The notes under the pieces were generated by a model. The model searched no databases. It was not told the DNA's origin and saw only the letters and a program-made list of their open reading frames with translations. A stretch of DNA of 64,000 nt from Microcella indica (GTDB taxonomy: Bacteria > Actinomycetota > Actinomycetes > Actinomycetales > Microbacteriaceae), in contig NZ_CP058670.1 of assembly GCF_013414345.1 (NCBI RefSeq), positions 682,001 through 746,000 of the forward strand, read 5' to 3'. The position numbers and the translations under genes are program-made. Each line of letters begins with the position of its first letter. The first letter of the stretch is position 1. Of the stretch, positions 51,173 to 58,981 are shown piece by piece.

Positions 51173-52458
51173 CGGCTCCCGCCGTCGAGCACGCAGCCGG
51201 GCGCCTCGCCACCGCCCTCGGCCGGGTGCCGTGGTGGGCGTGGGTGCTCGCGGTCTACAGCGCGTCTCGGGTCGTGACCACGAGCATCCTCCTGGCATTC
51301 GCGGCCCGCCAGGAGGACAACCCGTGGACGGAGGCGAACCCCGGCTACTTCGACTTCGCGCGCCTGTGGGACGGTCACTGGTACTGGATCATCGCCGCCG
51401 TCGGCTACCCCGAGGAGATCCCCCGCGACGAGGACGGCCTCGCGCAGGAGAACGCGTGGGCGTTCATGCCGGTCTACCCGATGCTCGTGCGGGCGGGGCT
51501 CGGTCTCACGGGCGGTGGCTCGGCCTCCGACTTCGCGGCCGTCGCGGTGACGATCTCGGTCGTCGCGGGCGGCGCTGCCGCGCTGCTCTTCCACGCCCTG
51601 CTGCGGCGCTGGATGAGCGCGGGGGCGGCGATGCTCGGCACGGCGCTGTTCTGCATCGCGCCGCTCTCGCCGATCTACCAGGTCGCGTACGCGGAGGCGC
51701 TGCACCTGGCGCTCCTCTTCCTCGCGCTGCTGCTCGTGCTCGAGCGGCGGTGGGTGCCCCTCGCCGTGGTCGTGACGGTCATGGCCCTCACGCGCCCGAG
51801 CGGGCTCGCCTTCGCGCTGCTGCTCGCGCTGGTCTGGCTGTGGCGGTGGCGCCGGGCGCGGCGCGGCATCGAACCGTTCGGGATGCGGGAGCGCCTCACT
51901 CTGCTGAGCGTCACCGCCGTCGCCGGTTTCGCCGGCCTCGCGTGGCCGGGCATCGTCGCGCTCGCCACCGGCGACTTTCTCGGGTACACCGACACCGAGC
52001 TCGCCTGGCGCCGACCGTACATCGGCGACGTGCACCTCGTGCCCTTCACGCCGTGGTGGCAGGGCGCGCAGTGGTGGCTCGGCGACGTGCTGGGCCCGGT
52101 CGCGCTCGTGACGGTGCTGCTCCTCGTGGCGTGCGCATTCGCGCTCCCGGCGATGCGGCGCATGCCCGTGGAGCTGCGCTGCTGGATCGTCGCCTACTCG
52201 CTCTACCTGCTCGCGGTGTTCTTCCCCCAGTCGAGCACGTTCCGTCTGCTCGTGCCGCTCGCGCCCGCCCTGGGAGCGATCGCGCTCGGCATCGTGAGCG
52301 TGGGGAACGGGCCGCTCGGGCGGCGGTTGCCGCGGGCCGCGGTGGGGCCGCTGCGCGGGGTGCTCGCGGTGCTCGCGATCGCGATCGGCATCGCCGGCCA
52401 GGTGTTCTGGGTGCACTTCGGCTGGTGGGTGGACGGCTACGACTGGACCCCGCCGTGA
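51154..52458 (+). CDS. polytopic glycosyltransferase, mannosyltransferase (PIG-V-like)
   Basis: 434 residues with about ten helices. The first outer loop has FARLWDGHWYWIIAAVGYP, the acidic WDxxWY motif of PIG-V/GT-C-type polyprenol-phosphate-mannose-dependent transferases. QVAYAEALHLALLFLALLL and TRPSGLAFALLLALVW continue the family pattern. It probably adds mannose to an extracytoplasmic lipid or glycan; acceptor unknown. GTG 51154 lies within dapE (19-nt overlap), so the two are co-transcribed though functionally unrelated. Confidence 0.85.
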   Translation: MAERAVAAPAVEHAAGRLATALGRVPWWAWVLAVYSASRVVTTSILLAFAARQEDNPWTEANPGYFDFARLWDGHWYWIIAAVGYPEEIPRDEDGLAQENAWAFMPVYPMLVRAGLGLTGGGSASDFAAVAVTISVVAGGAAALLFHALLRRWMSAGAAMLGTALFCIAPLSPIYQVAYAEALHLALLFLALLLVLERRWVPLAVVVTVMALTRPSGLAFALLLALVWLWRWRRARRGIEPFGMRERLTLLSVTAVAGFAGLAWPGIVALATGDFLGYTDTELAWRRPYIGDVHLVPFTPWWQGAQWWLGDVLGPVALVTVLLLVACAFALPAMRRMPVELRCWIVAYSLYLLAVFFPQSSTFRLLVPLAPALGAIALGIVSVGNGPLGRRLPRAAVGPLRGVLAVLAIAIGIAGQVFWVHFGWWVDGYDWTPP

Positions 52459-52498
52459 CGCGCGCGACGCACGACTGCGGCCCCGAGCATCCCCTCGA

Positions 52499-52528
52499 TT
52501 TAGGCAATGTCGGCGGATGCGGGATAAT
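52499..52528 (+). promoter_or_regulatory. possible promoter of the DUF3117 gene
   Basis: GATAAT (52523-52528) is a good -10; TTTAGG 18 nt upstream is a weak -35. It would give a ~27-nt leader containing AAAGGGG before ATG 52562. Confidence 0.4.
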
Positions 52529-52561
52529 AGAGGGGAAGTCTCATTGAAAGGGGATACCACG

Positions 52562-52729
52562 ATGGCAGCCATGAAGCCCAGGACCGGAGACGGACCGATG
52601 GAGGCTGTCAAGGAGGGTCGCCTCATCATTGTGCGCGTGCCCCTCGAAGGCGGCGGACGCCTCGTGGTGTCGGTCAACGACGCCGAGGCCCAGGAGCTGC
52701 ACGACGCTCTCGCCGCGGCGATCTCCTAG
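52562..52729 (+). CDS. DUF3117 family small protein
   Basis: 55-residue cytoplasmic protein. MAAMKPRTGDGPMEAVKEGR then VRVPLEGGGRLVVSVN is the near-invariant sequence of DUF3117, found across Actinobacteria with no known function. ATG 52562 is chosen because AAAGGGG is upstream and homologues start MAAMKPRTGDGP; an earlier in-frame ATG at 52517 is not conserved. Its own promoter-like GATAAT box suggests independent, possibly strong expression. Confidence 0.93.
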   Translation: MAAMKPRTGDGPMEAVKEGRLIIVRVPLEGGGRLVVSVNDAEAQELHDALAAAIS

Positions 52730-52745
52730 CGCACCCGCCCGCCCG

Positions 52746-53384
52746 TTACTCGGGCACGGTGAGGATCTGCAGCAGCCCGTCTCCCACGGGAGACACCGCG
52801 ATGCGCACGGCAGGCGAGTCGCGCAGCTCGCGCAGTAGCCCGCGCAGTTGCGCCGTCACGCCGTCGCGCTTCGCGGGCTCTGGCACGAAGTCGCGCCACA
52901 GCGCGTGCGGTACGAGCACGAGCCCGCCGACGCGGACGAGCCGGATCGCGTGAGCGATGTAGTCGAGAATGCTCGCGGCGTCGCCGTCGACGAGCACGAT
53001 GTCGTAGCTGGCCTCGTTCATGCGCGGCAGCACCTCGAGTGCACGGCCCGTGATGAGGCGCACGCGCGCGGCCGGATGCCCGGCATCGGTGAACGCGGTG
53101 CGTGCGACCTCATGGTGGTCGGCCTCGAGGTCGATCGACGTGAGGTGGGCGTGCGGCGCACCGCTGAGCATCCAAAGCCCGCTGACGCCGAGACCGGTGC
53201 CGATCTCGATGATCGACTGGGCGTCGACAGCGCCGCAGAGAAGTGCGAGCTGGGCTCCCGTGGCGGGGCTCACCGCGTCGATGCCCTGCTCGACCGACTG
53301 CGCGCGGGCGCGCGCGATCACATCGGGTTCGACCGTGGTCTCCTCGACGTACTTCCAGGACAGTTCTTTGCTCGGCACACGCAC
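52746..53384 (-). CDS. O-methyltransferase, SAM-dependent
   Basis: 212-residue class I methyltransferase of the catechol-O-methyltransferase-like (Methyltransf_24/3) group. IIEIGTGLGVSGLWM is the SAM-binding glycine loop, LTSIDLEADH the ribose-binding acidic residue, and DIVLVDGDAASILDYI the metal/substrate strand. Substrate unknown. GTG 53384 is the start. It is divergent from tatB, which starts 57 nt away. Confidence 0.87.
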   Translation of the reverse strand: MRVPSKELSWKYVEETTVEPDVIARARAQSVEQGIDAVSPATGAQLALLCGAVDAQSIIEIGTGLGVSGLWMLSGAPHAHLTSIDLEADHHEVARTAFTDAGHPAARVRLITGRALEVLPRMNEASYDIVLVDGDAASILDYIAHAIRLVRVGGLVLVPHALWRDFVPEPAKRDGVTAQLRGLLRELRDSPAVRIAVSPVGDGLLQILTVPE

Positions 53385-53429
53385 TCCTCGTTGCGCCCAG
53401 CCTAGGGCGAAGACTCGGTCTCGCCGGGC

Positions 53430-53435
53430 TATTGT
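53430..53435 (+). promoter_or_regulatory. -10 box of tatB (leaderless)
   Basis: TATTGT, 6 nt before the GTG of tatB. Confidence 0.5.
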
Positions 53436-53441
53436 CGAGGG

Positions 53442-53813
53442 GTGTCCCTAGGCCTGACGTTCGAGAAGCTGCTGCTGATCGGTCTCATTGCTGTGCTCCT
53501 CATCGGCCCGGACCGTCTGCCGATGTACGCGGCGCAGTTCGGGCGACTCGTGCGTTCGCTGCGCGACATGGCGAGCGGGGCGAAGGACCGCATGCGCGAG
53601 GAGATGGGCCCCGACTACGACGACATCGACTGGAAGAAGCTCGACCCGCGCCAGTACGACCCGCGTCGCATCGTGCGGGAGGCGCTCCTGGAGGATGAGG
53701 AGAAGCCGGTCGCGCCGACGGTGTCGGCACCGAAGCGCGAGTCGGCCTACGCCCAGCGTCAGCGATTGATCCGCGAGGGCAAGCCGGCGCCTTTCGACCT
53801 CGAGGCCACGTAG
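53442..53813 (+). CDS. tatB: Sec-independent protein translocase subunit TatB
   Basis: 123 residues. One N-terminal helix (LLLIGLIAVLLIGPDRLP) with the GP hinge, then the amphipathic helix (MYAAQFGRLVRSLRDMASG) and a long charged tail give the TatB plan; the early Glu (FEKLLLIG) is the TatB polar residue. It acts with TatA and TatC to export folded, twin-arginine proteins; tatC and tatA are elsewhere. The membrane molybdoenzyme at 29950 carries a Tat-like motif and may be a client. Confidence 0.9.
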   Translation: MSLGLTFEKLLLIGLIAVLLIGPDRLPMYAAQFGRLVRSLRDMASGAKDRMREEMGPDYDDIDWKKLDPRQYDPRRIVREALLEDEEKPVAPTVSAPKRESAYAQRQRLIREGKPAPFDLEAT

Positions 53814-53889
53814 AGGACGCCGAGAGCTGACGGCACGTGCTCGGCCTGACGCCCTATGGCTGACGCCCGGCGCGCTCGGGGCTCGGCGC

Positions 53890-54816
53890 TCAGCGAGTGC
53901 CGATGATGCGGTGGCTCGCGGCGACGCGCTCGCCCTCCGCACGCAGGAGCTCGAGCACCCGCCGCACGCTCGGCCGTTCGGCGCGATCGGCCCTCAGTAG
54001 CGCCGAGATCTGCCGTTCGGCGGGAATGCCGACGAGAGGCCGCGTGGCGATGTCGGTGCCGTGGCTGCGGGTCGTGAAGCGGGGCAGGATCGCTAGGCCG
54101 AGCCCGGCCGCGACGAGGCCCTCGACGACGAGGTTGTCCATGATGCGCTGCACGATGCGCGGCTCCCGCCCGACGGCGGCACCGAGCGCGTCGAGCCAGC
54201 GGTCGTACGGGTAGCCGATCGGTGCGCCGATCCACGGGTAGTCGGCGACGTCGGCGGGGCTCAGCACGCTCTTTTCCAGCAGCGGGTGGCCGGCCGGGAG
54301 GGCGACGTCGAAGGGCTCGGTCATGAGGTGCACGGTCGTGAGCCCTCGCTCGTTCCAGTGCGAGGGCACGCCCTGCGAGTCGGCGAGCACGATGTCGAAG
54401 TCGGGCGTGAGTTCGGCGAAGTCGGCGAGGGGGAGGTCCTGGTCGGTGACGAGCAGTCTCAGGGCGGGCTCGCGCTCGAGCGCACCCAGCACGCCGGGCA
54501 GCAGCATCTGCCCCGCGGTCGGGAAGGTGCTGAGCGTCACCGTGCCGGTCGGAGTCTGCTTGTACTCCGACCACAGCGCTTCGGCCGACTCGATCGCGAC
54601 GGCGATTCTGCGCGCCGTCTCGGCGAGGGCGCGCCCCGCCCCCGTGAGCCGGATGCCCCGCCCCTCCTTCTCCGTGAGGGGCACACCCGCTTCGGCTTCG
54701 AGCAGCTTGAGCTGCTGCGAGACGGCGGATGCGGTGCGGTGGGTCGCGGCGGCCACGGCCGTGATGGTGCCCCGGTCGGCGAGTTCGCGGAGCAGTTCCA
54801 AACGGTGTACGTCCAT
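53890..54816 (-). CDS. LysR-family transcription regulator
   Basis: 308 residues. ~1-60 are the winged helix (LLRELADRGTITAVAAATHRTASAVSQQLKLLEAEAGVPL), ~85-295 the periplasmic-binding-like effector domain. No effector can be named. It diverges from a 35-codon gene, with a perfect 7-3-7 inverted repeat just before its own start, so it probably controls itself and that small gene. Confidence 0.93.
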   Translation of the reverse strand: MDVHRLELLRELADRGTITAVAAATHRTASAVSQQLKLLEAEAGVPLTEKEGRGIRLTGAGRALAETARRIAVAIESAEALWSEYKQTPTGTVTLSTFPTAGQMLLPGVLGALEREPALRLLVTDQDLPLADFAELTPDFDIVLADSQGVPSHWNERGLTTVHLMTEPFDVALPAGHPLLEKSVLSPADVADYPWIGAPIGYPYDRWLDALGAAVGREPRIVQRIMDNLVVEGLVAAGLGLAILPRFTTRSHGTDIATRPLVGIPAERQISALLRADRAERPSVRRVLELLRAEGERVAASHRIIGTR

Positions 54817-54825
54817 GTAGAGAAA

Positions 54826-54842
54826 CTACACGCTACGTGTAG
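54826..54842. promoter_or_regulatory. LysR-type operator
   Basis: CTACACG-CTA-CGTGTAG is a perfect inverted repeat containing a T-N11-A core, 10 nt upstream of the LysR ATG. A second palindrome, CAATCGATTG, follows at 54846-54855. Binding is inferred. Confidence 0.6.
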
Positions 54843-54954
54843 AAACAATCGATTGTGCTAAAGATACCGATGCGATGGACTGGTCACTGTTCAGGACAGA
54901 ACGGGTTCGCCGCTCCCGGAGTGCGCGAGCCACACGACAGAAGGAGTACGCGCC

Positions 54955-55062
54955 ATGATCATCGGAATCGTCACCGCAGCCCTGGCCCTCGTCGCCGTGA
55001 CTGCGACCGCCGTTGTGACGGTGCGCGACGGTTACCGACAGGTCCCGGCGCGCACCCTCTGA
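54955..55062 (+). CDS. 35-residue membrane microprotein divergent from LysR
   Basis: The frame begins MIIGIVTAALALVAVTATAV: one hydrophobic helix (residues 2-24), then RDGYRQVPARTL, a basic tail likely in the cytoplasm. AAGGAG lies 8 nt before the ATG, which is unusually good for this window. It is too short for a family match by eye. The gene is divergent from a LysR regulator with an operator between, so it may be its main target. It converges with the Mrp/ApbC gene. Confidence 0.6.
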   Translation: MIIGIVTAALALVAVTATAVVTVRDGYRQVPARTL

Positions 55063-55112
55063 CTCGGGTCGCTCCGCCAGCGAGGACGGCCCGCCCCTGA
55101 CGGGTGCCTCGG

Positions 55113-56261
55113 CTAGCGCGGGGTGACGGTGAGCGGCCGCCCGGCGAGCCCGCGGCCCCGTTCGATCACACGATCGGCGAGGTCGAGGATCGCCTGGGCG
55201 GCCGCATCCGTCTCGCCGGGTGCGTCGTAGCGGCGCAGCACGATCGGCCGACCGGCATCGCCCCCTTCGCGAAGGGCCAGGCTCAGGGGCACGCGCGCGA
55301 GCACATCGACGTCGAGCCGCTGGGCCGTCTCGTCGCCGCCACCGGAGCCGAACAGCTCGAGCACGCTGCCGTCGGGCTGCACGTAGCCGGTCATGTTCTC
55401 GACGACGCCGATGACCGTCTGACCCGTCTGCCGGGCCACGAGCGCTGAGCGCTCGGCGACATCGGCTGCCGCCTTCTGCGGCGTCGTCACGACGAGCACT
55501 TCGGCGTGCGGCAGCAGCTGTCCGATCGAGATGGCGATGTCTCCCGTGCCGGGCGGCATGTCGATCACCAGAACGTCCAGATCGCCGAAGTAGACGTCGG
55601 TGAGGAACTGCTCGACCGTGCGGTGCAGCATCGGGCCGCGCCACGACACGGAGGTGTGCGGGTCGACGAACATGCCGATCGAGATGACGGCGAGGCCGTG
55701 CACCCGCGGGGGCATGATCATCTCGCCGACGCGGGTCGGCTTGGCGTTGGCGATGCCGAGGATGCCCGGAATCGAGAAGCCGAACACGTCGGCGTCCATG
55801 AGCCCGACGCGCAGCCCGCGCTGGGCGAGCGCGACCGCGAGGTTGGCGGTGACGGTCGACTTGCCGACGCCGCCCTTGCCGCTCGTCACGGCGATGACGC
55901 GAGTCAGGGCATCCGGAGTGAAGGGGTGGCCGCGCGGCCGGTCGCCGCGCAGACGCTCGATGAGAGCATCCCGCGTGGCGCGATCCATGACGCCCACGTC
56001 GACGGTCACGTCGTCGATGCCGTCGACCGAGGATGCCGCGGTGCGTACATCGCGCTCGATGCGGTCCGCGGCGGGGCAGCCCACGATCGTGAGTCGTAGC
56101 TGCACCTCGGCGCGCGTCGCACCGGCGTCGTCGGTGGCGACGTGCACGCCGTCGATCATGTCGAGCTCGGTCACCGGGCGACGGATCTCCGGATCGATGA
56201 CGCGCGCGAGGGCTGCGAGGACGCGCTGCTCGAGGGCGCTCGCCGTGGATTCCGCCGTCAC
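55113..56261 (-). CDS. apbC: Mrp/ApbC-family iron-sulfur carrier ATPase
   Basis: 382 residues. ~10-95 are a MIP18/DUF59 domain (ARVIDPEIRRPVTELDMI). ~120-350 are the ParA-like NTPase: TSGKGGVGKSTVTANLAVAL (deviant Walker A) and VLVIDMPPGTGDIAISIGQ. The CxxC that bridges clusters in many Mrp proteins is not seen near the end (LELFGSGGGDETAQ). Mrp proteins help load Fe-S clusters. Here it overlaps DUF1003 by ATGA-type overlap of 4 nt in a three-gene operon. It is unrelated to the Mrp antiporter at 14595. Confidence 0.92.
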   Translation of the reverse strand: MTAESTASALEQRVLAALARVIDPEIRRPVTELDMIDGVHVATDDAGATRAEVQLRLTIVGCPAADRIERDVRTAASSVDGIDDVTVDVGVMDRATRDALIERLRGDRPRGHPFTPDALTRVIAVTSGKGGVGKSTVTANLAVALAQRGLRVGLMDADVFGFSIPGILGIANAKPTRVGEMIMPPRVHGLAVISIGMFVDPHTSVSWRGPMLHRTVEQFLTDVYFGDLDVLVIDMPPGTGDIAISIGQLLPHAEVLVVTTPQKAAADVAERSALVARQTGQTVIGVVENMTGYVQPDGSVLELFGSGGGDETAQRLDVDVLARVPLSLALREGGDAGRPIVLRRYDAPGETDAAAQAILDLADRVIERGRGLAGRPLTVTPR

Positions 56262-56818
56262 CGGGTCGTGCCCTCGCCGCGCTCGGAATCGGTTGTGTCG
56301 TGCGGCTCGCGATCGAGCTCGTCGAGCAGAGCGCGCAGCTCGGCGCGGATGAAGTCTTTCGTCGCGACGTCCTTCATCGCCAGCCGCAGGGAGACGACCT
56401 CGCGGGCCAGGTACTCGGTGTCGGCGAGGTTGCGCTCGGCCCGTTGACGGTCCTGCTCGATCTGCACGCGGTCGCGGTCGTCCTGCCGGTTCTGGGCGAG
56501 CAGGATGAGCGGGGCAGCGTAGGAGGCCTGGAGGGACAGGATGAGGGTCAGCGCGGTGAAGCCGAGCGCGAGCGAGTCGAAGCGCAACGACTCAGGGCCG
56601 ACGGTGTTCCAGGTGATCCAGGCCGCGACGAAGACGGAGAGCGCGAACAGGAACCAGGGGGTTCCCATGCCGCGGGCGACGCCCTCGGTGAAGCGGCCGA
56701 ACCGGTCGCGGCTGGAGAACCTCGGTAGGAGCCCCGCGCGGAGCCCCTTGGGAGCGGAGAGGCTGCCCGAGTCGCGCGTCGCGCGCCGACGTGCGGCGTC
56801 CTTGTCGCGCGCGGTCAT
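56258..56818 (-). CDS. DUF1003 membrane protein
   Basis: 186 residues. Two helices (~52-72 and ~82-104; AAWITWNTVGPESLRFDSLA between them) then a charged coiled-coil-like region (NRQDDRDRVQIEQDRQRAERNLADTEYLAREV) define DUF1003. In E. coli and others such proteins sit near metal transporters; function unknown. It overlaps the genes on both sides by 4 nt, so it is a fixed partner of the MgtE-N/CBS protein and ApbC. Confidence 0.9.
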   Translation of the reverse strand: MTARDKDAARRRATRDSGSLSAPKGLRAGLLPRFSSRDRFGRFTEGVARGMGTPWFLFALSVFVAAWITWNTVGPESLRFDSLALGFTALTLILSLQASYAAPLILLAQNRQDDRDRVQIEQDRQRAERNLADTEYLAREVVSLRLAMKDVATKDFIRAELRALLDELDREPHDTTDSERGEGTTR

Positions 56819-58272
56819 CGGCGATCACCCGGAGGGGCGTCGTGGCGAGGCGGGTCGGTGCGCGGCGTCTCCGGGGCGACAACCGGAATCGCTGTCGTGC
56901 TGGGGTTCGCGGTGCTGAACCGGCCAGGAGCGGGATGCTCGCCCACGGTCGCACTGCGGTCGCGTGCGGGCGCCGTCGACCCGGGCACGCGGCCCCGAGC
57001 CTTGCCGCGTGCCGGTGGGCGAGGGGGTGCGGGGGAGTGCTCATCGGTGCTGCGCCAGTCGTCGGGCAGGAGGTAGTCGAGCACGTCGTCGATCGTCACG
57101 ACGCCGACGAGTCGACGGGTCTCATCGACGACGGGCAGGGAGACGAGGTCGTAGCTCGCGAGGCGGCGGGAGACTTCGGCGGCCGAGGTCTCGGGCGTGA
57201 CGGGTTCGATGCCCTGGTCGAGGAGGGTGCCGAGGCGTTCGTGCGGCGGGTAGCGGAGCATCCTCTGGAAGTGCACCATGCCCAGGTACCGGCCGGTCGG
57301 CGGCTCGTACGGGGGGAGCGTGACGCAGATGGCAGCGCCGATCGCGGGCGCGAGCTCGTGGCGGCGGATGAGCGCGAGGCCTTCGGCGACGGTCGCGTCG
57401 GCGGAGACGATGATCGGCTCGGTGGTCATGAGCCCGCCGGCGGTGTCGGCGTCGTAGGAGAGCAGGAAGCGCACGTCCTGCGCCTCTTCGGGTTCCATGA
57501 GGTCGAGCAGCGCCTCGCCGCGCAGGACCGGGAGCTGGGCGATGAGGTCGGCCGCGTCGTCTGGTTCCATGTGGTCGAGCACGTCGGCCGCGCGCTCGTC
57601 GTCGAGGCGTGTCAGGAGGGCGACCTGGTCGGCTTCCGGCATCTCCTCGAGGGCGTCGGCGAGGCGCTCGTCGGGAAGCTCTTCGGCGACTTCGAGTCGG
57701 CGGCCGTCCGGCAGTTCGAGGAGGGTGGCGGCGAGGTCGGCGGGCAGCAGGTCGTTGTACTCGGCGATGAGCTTCTCGGCGCTCTGCGGTTCGGTGCTGC
57801 CCGTCACCTCGGTGACGTCGCTCCACCGGGCGAAGACGCTCTGACCCTTCGTGAACGGCGCGGGGACGGCCCGGGGCTTGCGCAGGAAGAGCTGCTCGAC
57901 GGCCCATTCGCCGGGGCCGGACTCCTCGATGGCGACGTCTTCGATGACGGCGGTGCCGCCGCCGTCGCGGAAGCGCATGGTGCGGCCGACGAGTTCGGCG
58001 AGCACCCGCACTTCGCCGCCGCGTTGCTCGAAGCGCCGCAGGTTGATGAGGCCGGTGGTGATGATCTGCCCGCTGCTGATGCTCGTGACGCGCCCGATGG
58101 AGAGGAACACGCGGCGGCGACCGGGCACTTCGACGATGAGGCCCACGACGCGGGGCGATTCGGTGGGTCGGTAGACGACTAGGACGTCGCGCACCTTGCC
58201 GACCCGGTCGCCTGCGGGGTCGAAAACGGAGCACCCGTTGAGCCGGGCGACGAAGACAGTCGAGGCGCTCAC
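56815..58272 (-). CDS. soluble PRC-barrel / MgtE-N / CBS protein
   Basis: 485 residues with no membrane helix. ~5-75 and ~80-130 look like PRC-barrel strands (GDRVGKVRDVLVVYRP); ~160-270 are the MgtE N-terminal superhelix (LLPADLAATLLELPDGRRLEVAEELPDERLADALEEMPEAD); ~285-400 are a pair of CBS domains with VVDETRRLVGVVTIDDVLDYL. After ~410 it is Pro/Arg-rich and disordered. MgtE uses these cytoplasmic domains to sense Mg2+, but the channel is absent here. The start GTG 58272 is 6 nt from a TAAGGT box. Confidence 0.9.
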   Translation of the reverse strand: MSASTVFVARLNGCSVFDPAGDRVGKVRDVLVVYRPTESPRVVGLIVEVPGRRRVFLSIGRVTSISSGQIITTGLINLRRFEQRGGEVRVLAELVGRTMRFRDGGGTAVIEDVAIEESGPGEWAVEQLFLRKPRAVPAPFTKGQSVFARWSDVTEVTGSTEPQSAEKLIAEYNDLLPADLAATLLELPDGRRLEVAEELPDERLADALEEMPEADQVALLTRLDDERAADVLDHMEPDDAADLIAQLPVLRGEALLDLMEPEEAQDVRFLLSYDADTAGGLMTTEPIIVSADATVAEGLALIRRHELAPAIGAAICVTLPPYEPPTGRYLGMVHFQRMLRYPPHERLGTLLDQGIEPVTPETSAAEVSRRLASYDLVSLPVVDETRRLVGVVTIDDVLDYLLPDDWRSTDEHSPAPPRPPARGKARGRVPGSTAPARDRSATVGEHPAPGRFSTANPSTTAIPVVAPETPRTDPPRHDAPPGDRR

Positions 58273-58278
58273 GGCTAA

Positions 58279-58302
58279 ACCTTATCGTCGCCCTGTCACA
58301 AT
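58279..58302. promoter_or_regulatory. divergent leaderless promoters, MgtE-N gene / YflT-like gene
   Basis: Leftward TAAGGT (58284-58279), 6 nt from GTG 58272; rightward CACAAT (58297-58302), 6 nt from GTG 58309. The arrangement copies that of dapD/dapE. The rightward box is a weaker match. Confidence 0.5.
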
Positions 58303-58308
58303 GGTCTG

Positions 58309-58965
58309 GTGAGCAACCAGAGTCCTTTCAGTCGTCGCAGTGCCGCGCCGTTGAGCGTGCCGCGAGGGGACGTGCTCGGCAGCTACGACACGTACCCGGA
58401 AGCGCAGAGCGTCGTGAACCGTCTCGCGAAGGCGGAGTTCCCCGTGAAGGGTCTCGCGATCGTCGGTCACGACCTGAAGACGGTGGAGCGGATCGGGGGG
58501 CGCCTGAGCTACGGCCGCGCGGCACTGTCGGGTGCGTTGAGCGGTATCTGGTTCGGCCTGTTCTTCGGTCTGCTGCTCTTCCTGTTCTCGCCGGAGCCGG
58601 AGTTCTCGTTCATTCTCGCGGCGGTGTTCATCGGTGCGGGTTTCGGAATGCTCCTGGGTCTCGTGTCGTACGCGTTCGCGCGTCGTCGGCGTGACTTCGC
58701 ATCGCAGCAGCAGGTGCTGGCGTCGTCGTACCAGGTGATCATCGACCCGATGCAGACGGCACGGGCGCGCACGGTGCTCGCGGGCGGCAACCCGGATGCG
58801 CCGATCTCGCTCACGGAGTCCCCGCGCGGTCAGCACGCCTCGCCGCCTCCCTCTGTTTCGACTCCCTCGGCCTCGAGCCCGGCTGACGCTCCTTCTGACG
58901 CTCCTGCCGACGCCCCGCCCTCCGATTCGGGCCCGGTCGACGCGCCCGCCGAGAAGCGCGATTAG
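58309..58965 (+). CDS. YflT/general-stress-17M-like membrane protein
   Basis: 218 residues. ~23-75 match the general stress protein 17M-type domain (LGSYDTYPEAQSVVNRLAKAEFPVKGLAIVG). Two helices (~85-105, ~110-130) follow, then a basic cytoplasmic-type segment and a Pro/Ala/Ser/Asp tail from ~165 (repeated DAP units). The family is linked to stress responses in other bacteria, but its role is unknown. It diverges from the MgtE-N/CBS operon. Confidence 0.82.
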   Translation: MSNQSPFSRRSAAPLSVPRGDVLGSYDTYPEAQSVVNRLAKAEFPVKGLAIVGHDLKTVERIGGRLSYGRAALSGALSGIWFGLFFGLLLFLFSPEPEFSFILAAVFIGAGFGMLLGLVSYAFARRRRDFASQQQVLASSYQVIIDPMQTARARTVLAGGNPDAPISLTESPRGQHASPPPSVSTPSASSPADAPSDAPADAPPSDSGPVDAPAEKRD

Positions 58966-58981
58966 CACTCGCGCGCGCAGC

